Of a stretch of 64,000 nt of DNA, positions 36,807 through 47,990 are shown in pieces. The notes below the pieces were generated by a model that was not told the DNA's origin, ran no database searches, and saw only the letters and a list, made by a program, of their open reading frames with translations. This DNA comes from Zychaea mexicana (taxonomy: Eukaryota > Mucoromycota > Mucoromycetes > Mucorales > Lichtheimiaceae). Location of the stretch: the NCBI RefSeq assembly GCF_025766255.1, contig NW_026516802.1, forward strand, positions 41,058-105,057. Reading direction: 5' to 3'. A program made the position numbers and the translations under genes. The stretch's first letter is position 1. Each line of letters opens with the position of its first letter.

Positions 36807-38268
36807 TTACAAGTAGGTCACCTTGGTACCCATTTGAACCGTCTGCCATAATTTTGCCAATGCAATCTTTAATGGTTCAGACCACCGCCCTCGAAAACCA
36901 CGTAACAGCCCAATCAAAGCGAGTATCATGAGCAGGGTAGCCACCGAAGTGGCAGAACCAGCAGCAAACAATTGTCGGACCCATTCCTTCAATGCAGCAG
37001 GACTCCGTTGTTCCAGGCTAAATGCACGCCGTGAATTTGTAGTTGCAGAGTTTCTCGATAATTGACGCTCGTTATTAGAGACTGCAGAACCGTTCGTAGC
37101 TGATGCGAGGGGGCCAGAAGTCGATAAGGATGATGATGATGATGACGAGGAGGAGAGAGTATCGAGCTGTTCTTGTTTGTGCTCAGAATGGCTGTGGCCG
37201 ATACCGTTTGCTTGGATTTCATGCGCTTTCGCTGCTTCCATTTCCTTTTCTGCTCGTTCCCGTTCTTCCTGCAACCGCGCCCTCTCTCGCTCTTCCGCCA
37301 ACTTGGCCAAGCGCTCGGCATTCTTTTGCTGCTCAACCTTCTTTTGCCGTTCCCTTGATGCCTTCTGTTCGTTCTCACGGACATATCCTTGTAATGCCTT
37401 TTATATATGAAAATTACAACAGACCACCCAAGTTAATGATGTTGTCCTTGGATGCATCACACGCACAGACACACCGGCACTACACGCCAAAACCACCAGC
37501 TAATAATAAACCATTCTTTCTTTTACCTCCTTCTTTTCCTCTGATAACAGCGGGTTGTACTGTACGAATGATAGAGCGGTTTCATAGTCGTTCATGGCCG
37601 GTAAAATTCGTGTCACATAGAGCTCAATGGCCTCCATACAACCGTTATAGTAAACATCATCGGATGGTTCCGAGCCTTCTTGTGCAGCAATCGACGAAAT
37701 ATAATCCATAGTAGCATCCGACATTGTTGCATACCATTGCTCGACGATTTGTCGTCCAACGTTAACTGCTTGCAGTTTCAATGTCATGACCAAGCTGAAA
37801 GATGGTAAATATAGTAAGCATCCCAGTTTCTCTCTGCTCCTATGCTTTCTTTCCGGTTCCCTTCCAGCTGTGTCTTTTGTATATCTACCATGAAGATATA
37901 AGCCGTGGGTCGACATTGCCCGGGCCACCGTAACCTTCGGTTAACAGCTGCCACATCTCGTGCACAAACTGATCGTGACTCTTGGCTGCAGCCGGCGACA
38001 GACCAAACAGCTTTGTAACATGAGGCGTGAGCTTATTGTCTTGGAGTGTCAACAATGTTGTCGCAATGTTGAGGTAAAGTGTCCAAATGGAATATCGTAA
38101 TGCTTCGAGCTCATTGATATTGACGTCCTCTTGTTCGGTTCCATTCGATTGTTTGGGAAGCCGTATAATAGCTTTCACACAAGCCGTTGCTGCAGTTGTA
38201 TATTTGGTCAACAAGTAAAAGCGAAGTGCTTTTTGGTATTGCAATTGAACCGATGCTAAATGAGCCAT
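36807..38268 (-). CDS. Tail-anchored helical protein with central charged coiled coil (possible peroxisomal Pex26/Pex15-like anchor)
   Basis: Three exons: 38268-37889, 37794-37527, 37397-36807 (412 residues), all phases consistent. Residues 1-~215 look all-helical and TPR-like ('FYLLTKYTTAATACVKAIIRL', 'MWQLLTEGYGGPGNVD', 'GCMEAIELYVTRILP'). Residues ~220-285 are a Lys/Glu/Arg/Gln-rich coiled coil, followed by a His/Ser-rich linker. A single hydrophobic helix near residues 360-382 ('ATLLMILALIGLLRG') is followed by a short basic tail with no signal peptide, so the protein is probably inserted post-translationally by the tail-anchor route. The architecture (helical repeat domain in the cytosol plus C-terminal anchor) resembles the Pex26/Pex15 docking factors for Pex1-Pex6, but I cannot confirm that family by sequence, so the name is a suggestion only. 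Confidence 0.78.
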
Positions 38269-40182
38269 GGGATGTTTTTAGCGAACAGAAAAAGAGAAAT
38301 AGGGGAGGGGGTGTTGTTGCAACGGCGAGTGGGTGCAGAAAAAAGTAAAATAATACAAGTGGTGGTGGGAAGGGGGTGAACTATAACTCAAGAGATTCTC
38401 GCTGACAAAATTATATTTCTCACATGCTACCAAAAGCACCACCGCTTAGGTAAAATTGATTTTCCGCGAAGCTTTCTGTTTACTATATTTTTTACCCCAC
38501 ATACAAATTGGGTATTTTCCGTAGAGTTTCAATAGCTCGGGCAGATGTGGCACCGATCTGTGTGCATGCAAGAGTAGCACATACCAAAGAATTGTACTGC
38601 CATACTGGTGCACGCAATGCCTTTTCTTCCAGAGCAAAGCTGCCTTTAAGTTTCTTGCTTTGTCAGTCTAATACAGTAATAGACTGCTTGATATAGTAAC
38701 TATGTCTCACAACATGACAAACAAGGGAAGAGGGCGTCTTCTAGCGCACAGAGATATACAAATATTATTGTTTTTTCTTTAAACAATAACCAAGCTCTTA
38801 GCAACAATAACAGTATATACTTTATTGGGCGTGATGGTATCACAAACGTGTATAATAAGTATTTCAGGTAGTGTTCCAAGAATGTTTACGAACATCATTA
38901 CGATGTAACAAGAAGATTGACACAAGGAAATTGTTATTACGTAGTAACGCCTACTTTGTCAACATTCTTGTTTCAGTTAGAAACGCTACCTTTGCGGATA
39001 TAAGGGAAAGAGCACTTGGACATGTAATATGAATCAAGATGTTCAAAAACATACAAGACTACTCTAATATTATAGTAGTCTTTAAAGCTGGCATTCATTA
39101 GACACTGGATTCGATGCTAGTATTATATGAGGTGATATAGCACCAAAGTCATTGCTCGTCGAAGAACGCCGCATGCGTCAATGTGCGTGGTAGCTTTTCA
39201 ATTGTCCCCTAAAAGTTGTCATAGAGAGTCGTGGAAGTCGTAGCATTGGCATAGCAACAAATAAATGCTTTGCTTGTGGATCATCCGTTTGGAGACCCTC
39301 TTCCCATCTGCGAAAGCAAACAACAGGTGCGAATACGAGACTTGTATAGGAAATAGATAATGTTGTTTCAAGTATCTTGTAGTACAGAGTTTTCTTTTAA
39401 TTGAAATAGAAATAGGGTGCATTATCATCAATGTATAAAATCATACTGTGCCAACTGTGGATGAAGACGCAAAAGCTGGAATAAGGAAACGGTTCTCTCG
39501 GATTGGCTGAAATTATGATGGATGATGGTTGCACGTGACCGGAGCGGGGTCGGTAGGCCGCCGGAGCGCAGGCACTCGTCGAATCGCCATTGTCGCTATC
39601 GGAACATCCTCTTTCCTCCCACATAAGGTACAAATCATATATATGGCGAGATGGAAAGGAGAGAGGAGCCAAAGAACGGAACGGACAACTGCGTAGAAAG
39701 ATGGATGCTATGCTTGATGGATGGAAAAGAACAACAATCGATGAATGACGACGAATGACCTTACGACCACGAATTAATTCACCATATCCATACATCCATC
39801 CATCCATCCACTCGACGAATTTCAACGTACACATATCCATCCATCCGCTCATCATATACTAATCATATACAACAGCTTTATATCGACACATCAACGCATA
39901 TTCAGCTCAACACTCGACGTATATCACCTTTTAATACGTATTTTCCGGCCAGAATCGAACATTAGTCGTCCTATCTTTCTACGCATTGTCTTACGTTTCA
40001 TTCGGAGAGGGAGCGGGAGAGAGAAAAAATGAAGTGGAATGAAAACTGATGGGAGAGAGAATTGAAAGTGTGGCAACAGAATTTTCAATATGGAACATGG
40101 GAAATACAACGGTTACGCTTAAAGGTTGAACGAAATACCAACATGAAGCCCATTTTTCGTCCATTGTTTATTTAGCACAACC
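38269..40182. other. Intergenic region
   Basis: 1.9 kb between divergent genes. A CCAT microsatellite lies at 39785-39811. The minus-strand frame 39397-39855 partly reads through this repeat and has no domain. Nothing else seen. Confidence 0.55.
39785..39811 (+). repeat. CCAT tetranucleotide repeat
   Basis: Imperfect CATCCAT run of about six units, with a further short piece around 39834-39846. Confidence 0.75.
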
Positions 40183-41084
40183 ATGCCTCACGCACCTAAA
40201 TCCAGCATCAAGAAGGCCGATAAGACAGTCGACGTCAAGGGTGCCAAGAACGGTGGCAAGCGTGTTGTCCCCGCCGAAAAGGCCCCTCGCTTTTACCCTG
40301 CCGAGGACGTCCCCCAGCCCAAGGTGTCGCGCAAGTCGCCCAAGGCCGCTTCCCTTCGCGCCTCCATCACACCCGGCACTGTTGTCATCTTGTTGGCTGG
40401 CCGTTTCCGCGGCAAGCGTGTGGTCGTTTTGAAGCAGCTTGAGAGCGGTCTCTTGCTCGTCACTGGCCCTTACAAGGTCAACGGTGTTCCTCTCCGCCGT
40501 GTCAACCAGGCCTATGTCATTGCCACCTCCACCAAGATTGATCTCTCCAACGTTTCGGTAGGTGTCCCTTTTCAACTTTCTTTTTTGCTATGGAAACGTC
40601 GCTATGGAAACGTTTAAAATTGTTGCAATGATTCATTCGACCTGAAGGAATCCGGAATCATATTGTTATACGAGGGCAAAGCTGATTGCGGAGGAGTGAA
40701 TGGAAAGAAAAGGGGACTGACCTTTGTTTTCGTCTGGAAATTGTAATAGGTCGATGCCAAGTTCAACGATGCCTACTTTGGCAAGTCTGGCAAGAAGGCT
40801 GACAAGGAGTTCCTTGAGGGTGCCGAGGTAAGATAAGATTCGACTTTTTGGAAAGAAAGCGTGCCGAGTGTGTGCTGTTTTTGTTTTAAGAATTGAAAGA
40901 AATCTAACGCGCATTTGATCAATAGCAAAAGAAGGCTGCCCTTCCCGAGTCCAAGGTCGCTGACCAGAAGGCTGTTGACAAGGCCATCGTTGATGCCGTC
41001 TCCAAGACTCCCTTCCTTGCTCAGTACTTGGGCTCCTCTTTCGGTTTGTCCAAGGGCCAGTTCCCCCACGCCATGAAGTTCTAA
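40183..41084 (+). CDS. 60S ribosomal protein eL6
   Basis: Three exons: 40183-40557, 40750-40827, 40926-41084 (203 residues, normal for fungal L6). Very basic N-terminus ('[14 protein letters not shown]') followed by the KOW-containing core '[47 protein letters not shown]', then '[22 protein letters not shown]' and C-terminal '[14 protein letters not shown]'. It is a structural component of the large ribosomal subunit. Codon use is strongly biased to C-ending codons (AAG, GTC, GCC), the pattern of highly expressed genes and unlike the membrane-protein genes nearby. Two short introns lie in the second half. Confidence 0.96.
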
Positions 41085-41704
41085 GTTATTTCTTAATGCA
41101 TGCATGGAGCTGATTGGAAAATAAAAAGCCTTTTTGACTTTTTGACTCAAGCTGTGATATCCCCCTCGTTTACTGTATACTACACTTTTTGATGTTGGGG
41201 TATTGAAGGTGTGGAAAGGAAACGCTTCGGACTGGGTTACTCATAATGTGATGTGAGTGGGTAATTTCGTCACAGATACTCATATGAGGAGTCATGTGTT
41301 GACCAAGACGTCTATACATTTCATTAATGTGAAGAAATTCCGGTCATTGCTGCGCTGTTTCATTATTTTCGAACTTACGAGCTTAACCTTCAGGACGTCT
41401 AAATAAAACAACGCATACTATCTATCATTTTGTAATGATCACGTTTCTCCAGTGGTTCATCTGCATTTAATCATAATAGCCTCAACTATTGTATCGTTGT
41501 ACTATTGTTGAAGGAAGATGTAAATCTGTATACCGACTATTAACGTCAGCTTTACGCGGCGCGCTGCACCGGGAAGATTAGTGGCCAAGTGGTACCGACG
41601 GCGGTGACTTGCGCCAACAGTGTCTGGCGTGCATTCAGGCAAGCTTGGCGTCCCTCATTGACGTGAAAGACAAGGTCGTTATATAAGTTATGCAATTGTT
41701 GATA
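41085..41704. other. Intergenic region
   Basis: 620 bp. eL6 3' flank and spacer up to the first transposon remnant. No gene seen. Confidence 0.6.
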
Positions 41705-43009
41705 CTAGGAACGAACAGCATCATTATCGTAGAAAGCGGGAGCTTCCGACATGGGAACGAGACTTGAGGTGTGCTCGGCTCGCCATGGAGTAGCAGCAGG
41801 TGATTGAGGGTCCAAAGTAGCGGATGCAGACGCAGTACGGGCTGACGCACGGAACATGGTAGGACTAGATGCGTGAGACGTGGTAACTGGTTGAGTAACT
41901 GAAGACGTGCGAGCAGAGGAAAACGTGGTTGTGGACGGTGCATTCGAAACAGCAGAAGCGAGTGCTGGAGCAGCAGAAGGTCCTGATGGATTGAGGGTTT
42001 GGCCGTTGCGTTGGGGCCATAGCCTCTCCTCCAATGTGAGGAGTAGGCGCTGATTGAATATGAACAACTTTGGAAATACGAGAGAAATGGATAATTCTGT
42101 TTGATGCTTCTTTGTTGGGTATTTATGTGTACTACTAATTGCTATGATGGCACATGATTCATGCATACTGATGGCTACGCCTTTGCTGATCGTTTGGATG
42201 GCGGCGTTATCATTGATCATCTCACAGCAGTTGCGTTGAATGTGACCCGGTTGTCTGCAGTAATAGCATTCAACAGGTTCGAGCTTGGGACAGTCCTTTC
42301 CCGATGCCCCTCTTCTGAGCAGTGGCGGCAGATTGGCGGGCAGTTCTTCTATGAAGCGTGGAAGGTCTGACCCCAATTGTCGAATTCGATGAAGCGGCGT
42401 AGCGGCATGTAGTACGGTTGGCCGTCCTCGCGCATTGCGTCTGCGGGGGAAGTGATGTCGAGAATAACGGTTGCTTCGCCTTTAAAAATCCCGGTTTCGA
42501 GTTCGCGGTAGAGACGAATTTGGCATCCCTTGCCCTAGTTCTCCATGGTGTTTTGGAGTACTGCTGACAAGGCCTCTGGAGAGATAAACGGCAATGCTTA
42601 AAATTGACCTTTACCAGGTCTGCGTCGACGGAGATAGCCTTTGTTGCCCGATATGGGTGGGCGTTGTCCTTGTAAATTACACAGTTCTTAATTGCTTTTA
42701 GAGTAGCCTCGTGTGCTTCGACAAGAAGAGGTGCCTTAGGACTGAGCGAGCGAGAAATAACAGAGGCGCCATGTACTTTGCCGAGTGTTGCAATCAACGG
42801 TACGCTTCGGCTTTGGAAGGTAGGTCAGTGCCGAAATCAAAGATGACAGCATCAACATTGAGAGCCCGGGCTAAAATCGATTCGGCTTGGTGAGAGCGCC
42901 GTGTTTGTTCGAAGCCATTTGCAGTGAAAATGGTGTCGCTTTTACTGCGAACAACGTTAGCCCAGGATCTACGTCCAGTAGATCTGGGTGGACGATGAGT
43001 ATCCATCAT
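41705..43009 (-). pseudogene. Broken retrotransposon gag/ORF1-like gene with two CCHC zinc knuckles
   Basis: On the minus strand a gag-like reading can be followed from 43009 ('HRPPRSTGRRSWANVVRSK') to about 41705, but only by changing frame several times: one shift near 42795, one near 42610, an in-frame TAG near 42537 (after 'QNTMEN') and another shift near 42310. Conserved pieces visible in their separate frames are 'DEQPYY'-like and 'FDNWGQTFHASYKNCPPICRHC' (first knuckle), then 'CPKLEPVECYYCRQPGHIQRNC' (second knuckle, full C-X2-C-X4-H-X4-C pattern), and a low-complexity Thr/Ala/Ser tail. This is the pattern of ORF1/gag proteins of retrotransposons in early-diverging fungi. No reverse transcriptase, long terminal repeats or target duplication is visible, so the element class (LINE or LTR) is open. 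Confidence 0.68.
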
Positions 43010-43792
43010 CGTCAGAATGAAGGCAGCAGCGTGTTATCGAGAATTGTGTGGTGGTGGTGGTGATGGATGGGCTCTGTAACTATTTAAAAGTGATGAATAG
43101 CGGAGAACCCCTTTTATTACAATTTTGGGAAGTTTATGCAACTCCAAACACCTTAAACAGCCTTGCACGCAATCTCGCCGAGGTTTAGTATCAATTGATT
43201 TTTATGATATTCGATTAAAAGGAAAATTGAAGTTTTGATTTGGGTTCTATGTTAGGAGCGATTTTTCACGGCAGCGCTTGAACGTGCAACAGAAACACGC
43301 AGCAACAGCTGGAAAAGGAGGCATAATGAAGATAGCGACGAAGACGGTATACTATTGTTCGGAAGGCAACCAAAGAACATGGCGAGTGATAGTATGGATT
43401 TTGAAACGTTTTGCAAACACCAGGGACAGATGTAGGGTTTGGGGAGGAGGAAGAGGTTGGGCAATCTATGACAAGTATATATTATTATCATATCACATTC
43501 TCATGATTGTCGTCAATACATGCATGTATAAATCTCGGATTCACTTCACTTCACATATAACTACTGGTCCATATATTACTTATATATTTCCCCTCTGCAC
43601 TATCAAAACGATCTTATATGTTGGAAAATGTGAATGTAATTAAAATTACAGATGATACAACTTTATGAAAATTGATGTGGATATGTGGGGTAGAAATGTC
43701 AAAGATACACTCTGTATGGAAAAGAAGGATAACAAAAGAATAGAGAAGTGACAGGTATATAAAATAATGAATTGAAAAAAGAGGATCCAAGT
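43010..43792. other. Intergenic region
   Basis: About 780 bp between two transposon-like remnants. AT-rich; no supported gene. The frames at 43252-43491 and 43278-43643 overlap on opposite strands and have no domain. Confidence 0.5.
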
Positions 43793-45831
43793 TCACTCAG
43801 CTGGGGTTGCTGCATACGTTCGGGATGTTTTAGGAGTATAGAAGATCTCAGGATCCGCTGTATCGAATTCAGATTCTGGCACTTCGTGATCATACTTTTC
43901 GTGTTCTTCTTGGCGTTCCTTCCGTGCTAACGCTGGAAGCACATGGGCTTGCAAGTTACATAAGTGACGCTATTCAACCACACATTATCATTTTTACTCT
44001 GTTAGCAATATGCATTTCGTAAATATAAGTCTAATTGATTGGTCGACTATACCTTGAAAGTGTATATAAGCTTCAGTGTATCATAGAAGTCGGCGAAATC
44101 ACACAGTGACCGTGGTATATACATCTTGCCCACTTCCTGAACGACATATATCTTGCCATGCTTACGTATAGATAGCATATTGCCAATAAACCCTATGAAC
44201 CCTGTAAGTCCCAATTGAAAATGTATAAAATTCAGAGTATTGTGAACCTACCAATCCAATCCATGTAGAGCACGTGTGGGGAACAGTCCTTGTCAAATGG
44301 CAGAGAGTTCAAGTTACGGCAAAGACAGGCATTGCTTCTCATGTTTTTGGTTTGTTGTTCATAGGCTAAAGAAGTCGTAACACCGGGTGCCTTCCATTCC
44401 CAGCATGCGATTTCAGTGTCTTCAATGGTAACAATCGATCTTTCGTCCTATAACGTTATGGGTAGCGGCGAAACTGCCACCAGGACCATACAACCGTTCA
44501 TTGTTTGATTTTACTTTTTTTGTTTCGGCCGATGCGAGCCCCCCACTATTTATAATTCAGAGGTTAGCAAAAAGTATACTACATTTACACATACACACAA
44601 ATAAATATATATAGATATATGCCCATCTATCATACTTACAGTGAGAATTTGTAGGAGTATCCCTGAAAGCTGTACATAGAATATTGTAGCAAATAATCAT
44701 CGTATCCATCTCACTATAAGTGTAACGGTGCATACCGTTACGACGATATCCGACCTGCATGGTTGACGATCGACAACGCATGGTTCAGACGATAGGATGA
44801 CTTGCGGTCAACCGCATGGTTGAATATGGAGTAATAGGCGTGGATATTCTAGATAGAAGTATGATGTAGATCAATACTTAGACGATAGCTAGCCCCCTAT
44901 TACTCAACGTATATATAAAGACGGGATCCTGAGTTATATGGATCCCTATCGTTTTATCCTTTGATATATCCGAGTCTCACCTTATATATTGATTCACACT
45001 GTCTACCCATTCACGTTCCCGATTGTAAGTATCTGGGCCGACACTGTTACAATAAGTGTCAGACTTTTGACCACCAGAACTCAGGTATCGTATCCTATGT
45101 AGAGCTTATCAGTAACAACAAATGGTTGAGGATGTATAATGTCAACACGGTAAAGAAGTGCTTACAAATAATCCAAAATATCAATGCCTTGTAAAATTTC
45201 ATTGTCGATATCCGTTTGCAATAGCATGTTCATATGGTGTGATAGCTGTTTTAATGCTTGGAGGGCATTCTGTTTACGGAAAGGTAGGTTTTGCCGGTGC
45301 TTATGACAATTATTAGCGTTGAGACGTTTGATCACAAGCAGACGACTTGATGTTGACGGGGTATTGTACGTACTAGAGTAGCCTTTGTTGCTACGATGTA
45401 CTGAGATTAAGCCCTTGTCAATGAATTTGCTCCTCTTCTGAGGGCACATTCCCTTTACACTACATATTTCGCTTTTGTTAGAACCTCACAAAGTAGGCAT
45501 TTATAAAATGCAAACAATTTGATTCTTTCTCCTCGTTCTACTAACCTGAATGACTTCGTTCACAACATTTTTAAAATCGTCGCTCAGTTCTTCGATTTCT
45601 ATTTTCTCCTTCGTAAGTTTGTTCCAGTCTTCCGGTTCATATATTTTCTTGTAGTACTGTGCGTTTGATTTATGTGCTTGGTCAACGATTAAAGAAAGCG
45701 TCAATCTAATTAAAAAAACCCGTTAGTAAATCAAACGGGCATTCTCGTAAAGCGGATGTAAGTATACAAACATACGTACCGCGCCATATTTTTCATAAAG
45801 TGTCGTTCGATGGCCAATTTTGTAAAATTGA
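43793..45831 (-). pseudogene. Degenerate multi-exon gene of a family I associate with Mucorales repeats; possible PDDEXK-like core
   Basis: The minus strand shows a chain of exon-like pieces with splice signals. In order: 'KLAIERHFMKNMAR' (45830-45780); 'LTLSLIVDQAHKSNAQYYKKIYEPEDWNKL' up to 'NEVIQ' (~45707-45550); 'MCPQKRSKFIDKGL' to 'GIDILDY' (~45440-45165, ending at a GTAAGC donor); 'HRYTYSEMDTMIICYNILCTAFRDTPTNSH' (~44760-44643); 'WGARIGRNKK' (~44548); 'SIVTIEDTEIACWEWKAPG' to 'LYMDWIG' (~44452-44255); 'FIGFIGNMLSIRKHGKIYVVQEVGK' (~44200-44055); and a last exon 'HLCNLQAHVLPALARKERQEEH' ending at TGA 43795. The E..xWEWK pattern followed by a K/R-rich helix could be a restriction-endonuclease-like (PDDEXK) core; this is inference. 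At least two exon joins do not keep frame, so the copy looks broken or I have misplaced borders. No function is known to me. Confidence 0.5.
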
Positions 45832-46460
45832 CAGTGACACCATGTTTAATCTATCTTCGAAACTTTCTGTATTGTTCATGATCGCATGGACTGTCGATTC
45901 TGGAATGTTATATTCCTTGTTGTGCTATACAAAGTTCATAAAGCTGGTGAGACCTACGTGCAACTTTAAAGAACAAAAGCTGAGCTTACAACAGCGTATC
46001 CCAATTTGAACAATTCGTGGCGTGTACTTGATAACGACGATGTATTTGACAGTTGCTTATAAAATTCTTCATCATCTGCTTCTTCCTCGCCAGATTTACT
46101 ATAAAATAGAAAAAAATTGTCAAGCCATGCTGCCTATACACTACTGCTTCGTAAACAATAGGTTACTTCGAACCTTGTACGTTGCTCTGTTCTCTGCCTT
46201 TGTAAAACTGTTGTGGCACGATTGATAGCTTCTGTGTCGAACGATTCCTAAAGTCAAGGTAGATCAGTAACCCAAGGTAAATTAATAGCTTTTATAATAT
46301 AGGGGTGTATGATATTATACCGCTGCGAGAGCACGTTTAACAGGGACCAGAAAATTCGAAATGGAATATTCGCGCCAAAATCGAGATCGATTTGATTTTC
46401 TTCGATAGTTATTGAGCAACGATAATTGTTAAGAAAGTAATCGTCCAGTATGGATTTAAT

Positions 46461-46580
46461 GACGGATCCATGGATCGGATCGGATCCGCTTTAAAATCAC
46501 TCGGGGTCGGATCGGATCCAAAAACTCTCGATCCGGATCCGTCTTTTTGACACGGATCGGATCGAGTGGACGGATCGCCG
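46461..46580. repeat. GGATC-dense direct/inverted repeat cluster
   Basis: About ten GGATC (or complementary GATCC) motifs within 120 bp, including GGATCGGATCGGATCC, GGATCGGATCC and GATCCGGATCC. Arrays like this occur as subterminal transposase-binding sites of DNA transposons or as short satellites. No terminal inverted repeats were identified around it. Confidence 0.7.
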
Positions 46581-47544
46581 AGTGAGAATGACGAACCCTA
46601 CTTGGTGGACAAAGTGTTAGTATTTTCGCTATTCTTCTATCCAATTTTGTTGGGTTACCCTCCCTGAAAAGTCGTCAACGAAAAGTTGCTTACATTTGAG
46701 TTGCTTTTGCATTTATTTAATGCGGATCGCTCGCCTGCTGTTGTCATCAGGGACACGCGATATCTCAATGGCATCTGATTTAAAGAATTTGTGTGCTTTA
46801 CGTCTATTCAAACCAAGTATAGACCTAGTTGCTGTCTTATCGAAATGTCGCCATAGACCAAAAACTCCAGGCAACGCGTATCCAAAATTCTAAAAGTGTG
46901 AAGTAGCATTTTGCCCTACATTGTCAGAGCAAACGACAAACAAACGAATAAGCATCACCAGGTACATTGAGATCGTCCTTTATTCCGTCAATGCCTTGTT
47001 GTTCGGTTAATACTTGCTTTCCTTTATTTTTTCGTCGCGTTTGCATTTGCGTTTTTGGCTTTTTTTGTTTGTTGTAAAACAGCACGCCTGATAAAGTATG
47101 GTAATGAGAAAAAAAAAGGGGCGCACCTCCCTGTATCCTTTGGCAGTTTTTGATGGATGTGTACGGAAACGATCTTGCGCATCACTATCAGCGACAGTAT
47201 TGCAAGAACCCATTGTTCACCGACGACATCGTAGGCTCAGTAGTGTCTCAAAAATGTGAGCGGATTTTGAAAGTAGCCCAACAGGAAACAAAATCGCCTG
47301 AGACCCTTTACTAAACTTCCTAACTACTGTACTGTAGTACTTGTAACACATAGATCCAATTCAAGTTATAAAACGGTCTAAACAGGCGCATCTTTCTTTT
47401 TCTTTCTTTAAGCTAGAACAGTTGATCAGTTCGTCAAAGATTGTGATCTACATCAGGATATTTGTTTTTTTGGAGAAAATACGTGCTCAGGAGGTGACTT
47501 TACAAACTCTAGAGATATCTGCACTCCAGCCAATCAGATCTTAC

Positions 47545-47990
47545 ATCTTTGAATGCTTTAAACAAACGCGGAATACACATTTATCCAACTATGTTTATGT
47601 TTTTTACTGATGATAATGAATTTGTGTAAAGAAAATGACGAAGGGATTAGAAAGGGTTATATGTAGTGTTGTTGTCTTTTTTTTGAGCCGGCAAGGCTGT
47701 GGTTCTACTTGTTTTATATTGTTAACAAATATATAATTTAATGGTGTATCGGCGCTGTTATGACTCGCCTATGTTTTCCGTATAGTACACTTAATATGTT
47801 TGCCGATTTATCACGTAAACATACAGTAATAAAACGAAGTGACCACGACTGGGGAAGCAAGAAGTAAATACTGTTGATCCAGCTTTGTGGCTTCTGCACA
47901 CGTTAAGTACAAAACAGTACATAGTATGGCATTGCTAAAACCGAGAAGCTTCATTTGACCCAACCATATACTCAAAAATGCGCCAACTAC
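47545..47990 (+). repeat. Dispersed repeat, copy 1 (diverged direct partner at 61510-61925)
   Basis: Matches the second copy over ~400 bp in the same orientation with small indels. Shared blocks include AAACAAACGCGGAATACA, CAAGGCTGTGGTTCTACTTG, TAATGGTGTATCGG, and CGCTAAAACCGAGAAGCTTC-like sequence near the end (GCTAAAACCGAGAAGCTTC at 47936). No conserved reading frame is kept between the copies, so it is probably non-coding mobile-element DNA, such as a solo terminal repeat or a 3' end. Confidence 0.8.

Noticed and set aside
39397..39855. 152-residue minus-strand frame
   Set aside because: Reads through the CCAT repeat and nearby low-complexity sequence; no domain.
39940..39980. Minus-strand GTTCGATTCTGG resembling a tRNA T-arm
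   Set aside because: No matching acceptor stem, D-arm or anticodon arm can be folded around it; not a tRNA.
44880..44990. Palindromic GGATCC/ATATAT sequence as a transposon end
   Set aside because: No partner end or target duplication visible; too short to support.
47007..47213. Minus-strand frame beginning 'MGSCNTVADSDAQDRFRTHPSK'
   Set aside because: Short, no recognised family and no splice extension; could be a transposon scrap but not supported.
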